Below are positions 1 to 4,967 of a DNA stretch of 5,216 nt, one piece after another. Position numbers and translations under genes: made by a program. Position 1 is the stretch's first letter. Each line of letters starts with the position of its first letter. The notes beneath the pieces are model-generated. The model ran no database searches. It was not told the DNA's origin and was given only the letters and a program-made list of their open reading frames with translations. This stretch comes from Candidatus Omnitrophota bacterium (lineage in GTDB: Bacteria; Omnitrophota; Gorgyraeia; Tantalellales; Tantalellaceae): positions 1 through 5,216 of the forward strand of contig DAOVKF010000108.1 in the NCBI GenBank assembly GCA_030631915.1, given 5' to 3'.

Positions 1-186
1 GACAACGTCGTAAAACCTGGCATTTGTCACCACATATACGCCGTCAACCGGATCAACGCGTTCGATCTTATTCAGCAATCTCTCAAGTATGGTTTTGCCT
101 CCCACTTCCAGCAACGGCTTGGGACGGTCAATTGTAAGAGGATACAGCCTTGTGCCATAACCGGCCGCCAGTATCAGTCCTTTCAT
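1..186 (-). CDS. Sugar-1-phosphate nucleotidyltransferase, N-terminal part (cut by window edge)
   Basis: This is the first 62 codons of a nucleotidyltransferase of the NTP_transferase (glucose-1-phosphate thymidylyl/uridylyl/mannose-1-phosphate guanylyl) superfamily; the rest lies beyond the left edge. The protein begins MKGLILAAGYGTRLYPLT and continues with RPKPLLEVGGK. That is the classic nucleotide-binding signature G-x-G-T-R-L-x-P-L-T...P-K-P at residues 8 to 25, with the catalytic Arg and Lys in place. Such enzymes join a sugar 1-phosphate and an NTP to give an NDP-sugar and pyrophosphate in the cytoplasm. The ATG start has a strong ribosome site (GGGGAG, five bases upstream) and lies 31 bases after the Enzyme I stop, so it is probably the last visible gene of the operon. 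The fragment does not show which sugar or nucleotide is used. Family is sure; substrate is unknown. Confidence 0.9.
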   Translation of the reverse strand, partial: MKGLILAAGYGTRLYPLTIDRPKPLLEVGGKTILERLLNKIERVDPVDGVYVVTNARFYDVV

Positions 187-217
187 GTCAACTCCCCTCT
201 TTCAGGTCTCCCGGTTC

Positions 218-2011
218 TCAACCTTCGGACCATTCGCCCGCGACATCCGGCACAAGTTCCTTTAACTTGGCCCTGGCGAATTGCTGAACCTGTTTTCCCG
301 TCTGCATCCCCAGCACTTTTTCCGCGATATCCTTCGCCTGCGCCCTCGTGACAGAACGCACTATTTTCTTTACCTCGGGGACGGCGATCGGCGAAGTGCT
401 GAACTCATCAAGCCCCAGTCCAAGCAGGATCATGACCAGTGAGATATCCCCGGCCATCTCGCCGCACAGGCCGACAGATATGTTTTCCCTGTGCCCGTTA
501 TCTATGATCAACTTTATAAGGTTAAGCACGGCCGGGTGCGTGGGTTCGTAAAGATACGCGATCTTTTCATTGACCCTGTCCACGGCAAGGGAGTACTGAA
601 TAAGATCATTGGTCCCGATGGAGAAAAAAGCGGCTTCTTTTGCGAGGACATCACTTGTCAGCGCCGCCGACGGGACTTCGATCATGGCTCCAATCGGGAT
701 ATTCTCATTGAACGGAATGCCCTGTTTCTTCAGGTCCGTTTTCACCTCTTCAACAACAGCGTTAGCCTGCCTGAATTCCTCGACCCCCGAGATCATCGGA
801 TACATCAACTTGAGGTTGCCGAAAGCGGAGGCTCTCAGTATCGCCCTCAGCTGGGTCTTAAAAATATCCGGCCGGGCCAGGCAAAAACGTATGGCGCGCC
901 ACCCCATAAAAGGATTCATCTCTCTGGGCACATCAAGCTGTGAAAGGAACTTATCGCCCCCCAGGTCCAGCGTCCGCACGATAACATAGTACGGTTTTAT
1001 CCTCGTCGCGACCGATTTATAAGCGTTAAACTGCTCTTCTTCACTCGGCAGATCGCGCCTGTTCATGAAGAAATATTCCGTCCTGTAAAGGCCTATCCCC
1101 TCGGCTCCATGAGAGAGCACACTGGCCACGTCCTCGGGTAACTCAATGTTGCCCGCGAGCACCACTTTTTCCCCGTCAAGTGTTTCACTGGGCAGTAATT
1201 TGAGTTCTACGAGCTCTTTTTCAATAGACTCATATCTTTTCTTTTCCTTCTCATATTTCTCGATGAATCTTTTGGTGGGATTAACGATCACCACACCGTG
1301 CATGCCGTCAAGTATTACCCGGTCCCCGTTCTCCACGACATCGGTCACGTTCTCAAGTCCGACCACGGCGGGGATCTCCAGAGATTTCGCCATAATGGCC
1401 GTATGAGAGGTCCTCCCTCCTATGTCGGTCGCAAAACCGAGCACTCTCCCCTTATGCATCATCGCGGTATCAGAAGGCGACAGATCATAAGCAACGACAA
1501 TGGCCTTTTCACTGAGGTCTTCCAGGCCGCTGTCCCTGCGCCCTCCCATCAGGTTCCTTAATATCCTTTTACCGACATCCGTTATGTCACTTACTCTCTC
1601 CCGGAGATACTCGTCCTTTGCGTCAGAAAGAACATCGATATATTTGTTAAGCACCTCCGCAAAAATTGATTCAACGTTTCTTTTCTTTTTTTTGAGCCTG
1701 GCAATGACCTCTTCGACCAGCACAACGTCCTCCAGGACAAGAAGGTGAGCGCTGAATATCCTTCCGTGTTCGACTCCCATCTCACGGGATATGGTCTCTT
1801 CAATCTCAATGATCTCTTTTTTCGTTTCAGCCAGGCCCTTTTTAAACCTCTCGATCTCGGCGGGTATCTCCTCCGCCGCAATATTTCTTTTCGGCGGCAT
1901 CAGCTCCTCTGTCCCGAATACATGCACCCTCCCTATCACTATTCCGGGAGCGGCCGGAACGCCTTTGAGCTGCAATTGTTTTTTTGATGTACGGTGTCTA
2001 TTCTGTCTCAT
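218..2011 (-). CDS. ptsI: PTS Enzyme I (PEP-protein phosphotransferase)
   Basis: Enzyme I takes phosphate from phosphoenolpyruvate and passes it to the active histidine of HPr in the cytoplasm. From the start chosen here the protein has 597 residues, slightly longer than the usual 570 to 580. The order is: N-terminal KGVPAAPGIVIG (about 16-27); helical HPr-binding region (about 45-150); phospho-histidine motif GGRTSHTAIMA with active His203; PEP-binding barrel with GIGLYRTEYFFMNR (about 305-318, conserved Arg310); metal/PEP motif IEVPSAAL (about 444-451); SIGTNDLIQY; and GLCGEMAGD with catalytic Cys516. All key residues are present, so it should be active. The frame is open to an ATG at 2053, but that would overlap ptsH by 56 bases. 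The ATG at 2011 overlaps by only 14 bases, has a GAAGAA ribosome site, and gives a length nearer the family norm. Even so, about 15 extra basic residues (including RQNRHRTSKK) precede the usual N terminus. It lacks an N-terminal GAF domain, so it is ptsI-like and not PtsP. Confidence 0.96.
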   Translation of the reverse strand: MRQNRHRTSKKQLQLKGVPAAPGIVIGRVHVFGTEELMPPKRNIAAEEIPAEIERFKKGLAETKKEIIEIEETISREMGVEHGRIFSAHLLVLEDVVLVEEVIARLKKKKRNVESIFAEVLNKYIDVLSDAKDEYLRERVSDITDVGKRILRNLMGGRRDSGLEDLSEKAIVVAYDLSPSDTAMMHKGRVLGFATDIGGRTSHTAIMAKSLEIPAVVGLENVTDVVENGDRVILDGMHGVVIVNPTKRFIEKYEKEKKRYESIEKELVELKLLPSETLDGEKVVLAGNIELPEDVASVLSHGAEGIGLYRTEYFFMNRRDLPSEEEQFNAYKSVATRIKPYYVIVRTLDLGGDKFLSQLDVPREMNPFMGWRAIRFCLARPDIFKTQLRAILRASAFGNLKLMYPMISGVEEFRQANAVVEEVKTDLKKQGIPFNENIPIGAMIEVPSAALTSDVLAKEAAFFSIGTNDLIQYSLAVDRVNEKIAYLYEPTHPAVLNLIKLIIDNGHRENISVGLCGEMAGDISLVMILLGLGLDEFSTSPIAVPEVKKIVRSVTRAQAKDIAEKVLGMQTGKQVQQFARAKLKELVPDVAGEWSEG

Positions 2012-2303
2012 GGGGTTCTTCTTTGTCGTCAAAATCAGCCCCGCCCTCTGCAAGCAGGATCCCGGCGAGCTCTTCTACCGCCGCGCGGGCGTCCTTTCCT
2101 TCCGCGATTATGGTTACTCTGGTCCCGTGTTCCGCGGCCAGCATCAATAAACCCATTATCGATTTGCCGTTAACTTCCTGAGTCTCTTTTATAATAGTGA
2201 TCTTAGAGTCATATTTGTTCGCGACCTGGACGAATACCGCCGCGGGTCTGGCGTGTAATCCTGTCTTGTGCCTGATCACGACCTCTTTTTCTATTATCCC
2301 CAT
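1998..2303 (-). CDS. ptsH: HPr phosphocarrier protein
   Basis: HPr is the small cytoplasmic phosphate carrier between Enzyme I and EIIA proteins. This 101-residue protein has the active-site motif HKTGLHARPAA with His17 as the phosphate acceptor. It also has the second signature VNGKSIMGLLML, in which Ser48 matches the regulatory Ser46 phosphorylated by HPr kinase in Firmicutes and many Gram-negatives. No HPr kinase gene is in the window. The usual length is 85 to 90 residues; here an extra acidic tail (about residues 89-101, rich in Asp and Glu) follows the normal fold. The ATG has an AAAGGGG ribosome site five bases upstream. The gene lies 72 bases after yvcK, and its last 14 bases overlap the start of ptsI, which suggests translational coupling. 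With Ser48 retained it could act like HPr or like Bacillus Crh; the intact His17 favours HPr. Confidence 0.96.
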   Translation of the reverse strand: MGIIEKEVVIRHKTGLHARPAAVFVQVANKYDSKITIIKETQEVNGKSIMGLLMLAAEHGTRVTIIAEGKDARAAVEELAGILLAEGGADFDDKEEPHETE

Positions 2304-2375
2304 TGTGCCCCTTTAACCGGCGTGGTCATCGCCCTTTTCGCGCTCTTTATCATTGTTCCGCTTCTGTCCGGAGGC

Positions 2376-3608
2376 TCAGGCGTTAAAAATGCTCATTGCC
2401 GCGTCGGTCAGCTTGACCGGATCATGTCTCACAAACCCTTTCATGCCGGCCACCTGAGCTTTTACAAGAGTTATTCTCTCCTGTCTGAACCACTTCTCAT
2501 CTTTTTCATCCAGCCGCACCGGGTATTGTTCCTTCAGCTGATACTGCTCATAAAGACGTGGAGGTATGTGCATAACGTTCCCTATGCAATAATCTACAAT
2601 GCCCGGCGATGTGTGTTTGATAATAGCCCTGACGTGATCACTGATGGAATAATTATCCGTTTCTCCGGCTTCGGTCATCACATTACATATATAGACCTTG
2701 ATGGCCCTGGACCGGACGATCTCGTCCCTTATGCCTTTTATGAGAAGATTCGGTATCACGCTGGTATAAAGGCTCCCGGGGCCCAGGATGATCATATCGG
2801 CGGCGCGTATAGCCTTTATTGATTCCGGTGTCGCCCTGCAATCCCCCGGGATCAGGCCTATCCTGTCTATCGGACTCCCTTTTTCCTCATGTACACGGCT
2901 TTCACCGATTATCTCTCTGCCGTCCTCTCTTTTTGCGACCAGCTTTACCTTCTGCAAAGTCGCGGGAAAAACATCACCCCTTATGGCCAGCACCTTGCTT
3001 GATTCCCTGATAGCCCTGGCAAAATCACCCGTGACCTTGGATAGCGCGGTTATAAAAAGATTACCGAAATTATGATCCTTAAGCTCTTTGCCTTCACTGA
3101 AACGGAACTGGAAAAGCGCGCCCAGAAGATCCTCTGAATCGGATAATGCCACCAGGCAGTTCCTTATATCGCCCGGCGGCAAAATATCGAATTCCTCACG
3201 CAGCCTTCCCGATGAACCGCCGTCATCCGCCACGGTAACGATCGCCGCTATGTTGCTGGTCCGGTGTTTGAGCCCGGTTAAAAGCGTAGAAAGCCCGGTC
3301 CCCCCTCCGACAACAACGATCTTCGGGCCTTTTTCAAGGATCCGTTTCGCGTAGATTTTATCGACAAGCGTGCTGTCGATCTCCCGCGGAGCCAGTACCG
3401 TCATCAAGGATCTCAATATCCTTTTAACGGCGAATATCATGCACATAATGCCGAGCGTGATGATCAGGCCTGCCAGCGCCTTATTTTCGGGACTGCGTTC
3501 GGATATGACTATCACAAAGCCCATGGAGATCATGACAATACCGAAAACAGAAAGGGATATCCACCTTTTTACCAGCATCCCCGGATATAACCATTTTAAT
3601 TTGCGCAT
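2376..3608 (-). CDS. yvcK: YvcK/CofD-like protein with N-terminal membrane anchor
   Basis: This 410-residue protein belongs to the UPF0052/CofD-like family typified by Bacillus YvcK. That protein is needed for growth and cell shape on gluconeogenic carbon sources and is known to bind UDP-sugars; no enzymatic reaction is firmly assigned. The family core starts near residue 95. It shows the Rossmann-type loop VVVGGGTGLSTLL (98-110), TVADDGGSSGRLREEF (125-140), PPGDIRNCLVALS (144-156), HNFGNLFITAL (179-189), ILGPGSLYTSVIPNLL (274-289) and the NVMTEAGETDNYS segment (309-321). Before the core lie two hydrophobic segments (about 14-36 and 44-64), absent from Bacillus YvcK, which predict anchoring in the inner membrane with the core in the cytoplasm. 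An AGAGGA ribosome site precedes the ATG. It lies 39 bases after the EIIA gene and 72 before ptsH, echoing the Bacillus yvcK-crh linkage. CofD itself (coenzyme F420 synthesis) is unlikely because the motifs and context fit YvcK. Confidence 0.92.
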   Translation of the reverse strand: MRKLKWLYPGMLVKRWISLSVFGIVMISMGFVIVISERSPENKALAGLIITLGIMCMIFAVKRILRSLMTVLAPREIDSTLVDKIYAKRILEKGPKIVVVGGGTGLSTLLTGLKHRTSNIAAIVTVADDGGSSGRLREEFDILPPGDIRNCLVALSDSEDLLGALFQFRFSEGKELKDHNFGNLFITALSKVTGDFARAIRESSKVLAIRGDVFPATLQKVKLVAKREDGREIIGESRVHEEKGSPIDRIGLIPGDCRATPESIKAIRAADMIILGPGSLYTSVIPNLLIKGIRDEIVRSRAIKVYICNVMTEAGETDNYSISDHVRAIIKHTSPGIVDYCIGNVMHIPPRLYEQYQLKEQYPVRLDEKDEKWFRQERITLVKAQVAGMKGFVRHDPVKLTDAAMSIFNA

Positions 3609-3647
3609 CTCACTTGTCCTCTCAAAGCCCGCCGGACAAACAACATT

Positions 3648-4127
3648 CTATTGCTGATTTTTTTGCGCTTCTTCCCAGAGTACCTTCAAAACTTCCTGGC
3701 TGGTACTGACAAAGCGCAATCTTTCCCGGACAAATTTATCATCTAAAAGACGGGATATCTTGGCCAGGACTTTCAGATGAGTGCCGGGAGCCTCGCACGG
3801 AGCGACAAGAAGAAAAAATATGTATGTAAGTTCTCCGTCCAGGGAATTGAAATCAACGCCCTCTTTAGATATCCCCATGGCCGCGGCCATTTTTTTGATC
3901 TTCGGACATTTGGCATGCGGGATCCCTACCCCCTTGCCTATGCCGGTGGACCCGAGAACCTCCCGCTCTTTCAGTTTGTCCAGGATCTGTTTTTTTTCAG
4001 GCTTTTTGATCCCGCCGGACGCGACCAGAAGGTCCACTAATTCCGAAAGTATGTCGTCCTTATTCTTCGATCCCAGAGATACGGTCACCGCTTCCGGCCG
4101 GAGTATGTCACCCAGCATCATATTCAT
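3648..4127 (-). CDS. PTS EIIA protein, fructose/mannitol/Ntr type
   Basis: This is a single-domain EIIA protein of the PTS_EIIA type-2 family (as in PtsN, FruA and MtlA), 159 residues, close to the roughly 150 to 165 of free-standing PtsN. The active-site region EVLGSTGIGKGVGIPHAKCP places the phosphorylated histidine at His71. The following GVDFNSLDGELTYIFFLLVA and THLKVLAKISRLL segments match the family core. It should accept phosphate from HPr in the cytoplasm. No EIIB or EIIC is fused or nearby, so a regulatory role like EIIA-Ntr is likelier than sugar uptake. No sigma54 or potassium-transport gene is near to confirm a PtsN role. The start is uncertain among ATG codons at 4127, 4121 and 4118. 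The site AGAGGG is only three bases or so from the first but about nine from the second, so 4121 may be the true start. It is first in a run with yvcK, ptsH and ptsI. Confidence 0.93.
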   Translation of the reverse strand: MNMMLGDILRPEAVTVSLGSKNKDDILSELVDLLVASGGIKKPEKKQILDKLKEREVLGSTGIGKGVGIPHAKCPKIKKMAAAMGISKEGVDFNSLDGELTYIFFLLVAPCEAPGTHLKVLAKISRLLDDKFVRERLRFVSTSQEVLKVLWEEAQKNQQ

Positions 4128-4144
4128 TACCCTCTTTCTGCCAT
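4127..4144 (-). other. Possible five-codon upstream ORF before the EIIA gene
   Basis: A minimal ORF reads Met-Ala-Glu-Arg-Gly-stop. It has its own ribosome site (AAGGA, five bases before ATG), and its stop overlaps the EIIA ATG at 4127 as TAATG. Its last sense codons also form the AGAGGG site that would serve the EIIA gene. It may couple translation to the downstream gene or may be chance; a five-codon ORF is very weak evidence by itself. Confidence 0.2.
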
Positions 4145-4229
4145 GAGTTCCTTAGATCACAAGTATGGCGTTCTGTGATGTGAAATTAAAAAAACACAAA
4201 TCCCAGTGGGTGCGGGCTAAACATCAAGA

Positions 4230-4305
4230 TGGAGCGGGTGATCGGACTCGAACCGACGACAATCACGTTGGCAACGTGATGCTCTACCAACTGAGCTACA
4301 CCCGC
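4230..4305 (-). tRNA. tRNA-Gly (anticodon GCC)
   Basis: The minus strand folds as a complete 76-base cloverleaf. The acceptor stem is GCGGGTG/CACCCGC, the D arm is GCTC/GAGC, and the anticodon stem TCACG/CGTGA carries loop TTGCCAA (anticodon GCC, reading GGC and GGT). The T arm has the loop TTCGAGT, the discriminator is T, and CCA is encoded. It lies 41 bases after tRNA-Lys in the same direction and 102 bases before the EIIA gene. In that 102-base stretch I see a seven-T run but no convincing stem before it, so read-through into the protein operon is possible. Confidence 0.97.
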
Positions 4306-4346
4306 TCAAACGTCCACGCACGCAACGATCATACAAATCGTAAGAC

Positions 4347-4422
4347 TGGTACCCGCACAAGGACTCGAACCTTGAACCAACGGATTAAGAGTCCGCTGCT
4401 CTACCAATTGAGCTATGCGGGC
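4347..4422 (-). tRNA. tRNA-Lys (anticodon CTT)
   Basis: The minus strand gives a 76-base cloverleaf. The acceptor stem is GCCCGCA/TGCGGGT with a G-T closing pair, the D arm is GCTC/GAGC, and the anticodon stem GCGGA/TCCGT carries loop CTCTTAA (anticodon CTT, reading AAG). The T stem is CAAGG/CCTTG with loop TTCGAGT, the discriminator is A, and CCA is encoded. A clear promoter lies just upstream, with the predicted start point about eight bases before the mature 5' end. The transcript probably continues into tRNA-Gly. Confidence 0.97.
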
Positions 4423-4436
4423 ACTGAGTGCTGCGT

Positions 4437-4466
4437 ATTATATCATAGGGATTATACCGATAGCAA
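4437..4466 (-). promoter_or_regulatory. Sigma70-type promoter for tRNA-Lys/tRNA-Gly and perhaps the PTS operon
   Basis: On the minus strand a -35 box TTGCTA (4461-4466) is followed after 18 bases by a perfect -10 box TATAAT (4437-4442). Transcription would start near 4430, about eight bases before tRNA-Lys. A second TATAAT at 4451-4456 lies within the spacer but has only a poor -35 match. The region from 4423 to 4510 otherwise holds no gene. No GC-rich discriminator typical of strongly stringent-controlled stable RNA promoters is evident. Confidence 0.6.
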
Positions 4467-4510
4467 GAATTTTTCCGGAACGTCAGCTATTAATATTATT
4501 GTTGCCGCAT

Positions 4511-4867
4511 TTAAACCGATAGCAACATTACGCCGACGATTATAATGAACAGGGCCCATATCCTGTAAAACACGACAGGCCTCTCCCCCAGCCATTTGAA
4601 CATCTTTTCCGAGGTCTTTGAGGTGATCAAAATGACCGCTTTTATGGCAATGACCATTCCGACAATGCCCAGGACCTTTGCGACAGAACCCGGAGCTTTC
4701 AGCGCGCTGCCGGTGATCATTATCCCGAAAATGAAAATAAAAGCGTAGACCACCCGCCTGATCCTGCGGCTCATCTTCCTCTGCAGGCGGTTCTTGAGCA
4801 CCCCCGGCTTGAACAGCCAGAAAAGGCCCAATACGATCCATATTATACCCAGTATCCTGGCCAGCAT
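4511..4867 (-). CDS. Small four-helix membrane protein of unknown function
   Basis: I do not recognise this 118-residue protein. It shows four hydrophobic segments at about residues 3-20, 39-55, 62-82 and 97-117. A strongly basic loop lies at 25-38 (KNRLQRKMSRRIRR) and a second basic loop at about 83-96. By the positive-inside rule both basic loops would be cytoplasmic and both ends outside. There is no signal-peptidase site, no conserved catalytic motif and no cofactor motif that I can see. The ATG has one of the best ribosome sites in the window (GGGAGGG, with GGAGG five bases upstream). It starts only 23 bases after the tRNA-Arg 3' end, so it is probably made from a tRNA-mRNA precursor. 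No terminator with a T run follows its stop. An overlapping reading frame in the same DNA is an arginine-, histidine- and glycine-rich shadow and is left out. Confidence 0.82.
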   Translation of the reverse strand: MLARILGIIWIVLGLFWLFKPGVLKNRLQRKMSRRIRRVVYAFIFIFGIMITGSALKAPGSVAKVLGIVGMVIAIKAVILITSKTSEKMFKWLGERPVVFYRIWALFIIIVGVMLLSV

Positions 4868-4872
4868 AGGAC

Positions 4873-4877
4873 CCTCC
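4873..4877 (-). promoter_or_regulatory. Strong ribosome binding site of the four-helix membrane protein gene
   Basis: GGAGG lies five bases before the ATG at 4867, inside the 23-base spacer after tRNA-Arg. It supports the short ORF as a real gene and fixes its start. Because it lies so close to the tRNA 3' end, it would be at the very 5' end of the mRNA left after tRNA 3' processing. Confidence 0.75.
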
Positions 4878-4890
4878 CGTGTAAATATAG

Positions 4891-4967
4891 TGGCGCGCCC
4901 GGCAGGACTCGAACCTGCGGCCTACTGGTTCGAAGCCAGTCGCTCTATCCAGTTGAGCTACGAGCGC
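4891..4967 (-). tRNA. tRNA-Arg (anticodon TCG)
   Basis: The minus strand gives a 77-base cloverleaf. The acceptor stem is GCGCTCG/CGGGCGC with one T-G pair, the D arm is GCTC/GAGC, and the anticodon stem ACTGG/CCAGT carries loop CTTCGAA (anticodon TCG, reading CGA). The T stem is GCAGG/CCTGC with loop TTCGAGT, the discriminator is G, and CCA is encoded. Its first ten bases contain the end of the upstream protein gene, including the TAG stop at tRNA positions 8-10. No clear promoter was seen directly upstream, so it is likely transcribed together with that gene. Confidence 0.97.

Noticed and set aside
491..943. Plus-strand ORF of 150 codons opposite ptsI
   Set aside because: It is fully antisense to conserved Enzyme I sequence, including the catalytic barrel, and resembles no known protein.
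2012..2053. Longer Enzyme I start at 2053
   Set aside because: It would overlap ptsH by 56 bases and add 14 residues to an N terminus already longer than the family norm. The ATG at 2011 has a better position.
2294..2353. Twenty-codon minus-strand ORF between yvcK and ptsH that runs into the ptsH start
   Set aside because: Its ribosome site is weak and its length is within chance. ptsH has its own good site, so a leader peptide is not supported.
2268..2822. Plus-strand ORF of 184 codons opposite yvcK and ptsH
   Set aside because: It lies antisense to well-recognised genes on the other strand, its product has no recognisable domain, and no good ribosome site was seen. It is a shadow frame.
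4183..4215. Possible intrinsic terminator after tRNA-Gly (seven T residues on the minus strand)
   Set aside because: The bases before the T run form at best a three-pair stem (CCC/GGG) with a three-base loop, and it is not adjacent to the T run.
4262..4280. Nineteen-base palindrome that looks like an operator
   Set aside because: It is the anticodon arm of tRNA-Gly, whose stem and loop TTGCCAA happen to be self-complementary.
4501..4526. Inverted repeat GTTGC/GCAAC at the end of the four-helix protein gene
   Set aside because: It has only five pairs with a 16-base AT-rich loop and no T run afterwards, so it does not qualify as a terminator.
4165..4545. Plus-strand ORF of 126 codons across both tRNA genes
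   Set aside because: Its apparent motifs (GDRTRTDD, NVMLYQLSYTR) are translated tRNA complements, a well-known false-gene pattern.
4452..4841. Minus-strand 129-codon ORF overlapping the four-helix protein gene in another frame
   Set aside because: It is low-complexity in Gly, Arg and His, lacks a good ribosome site, and competes with a frame having clear membrane segments and a strong site.
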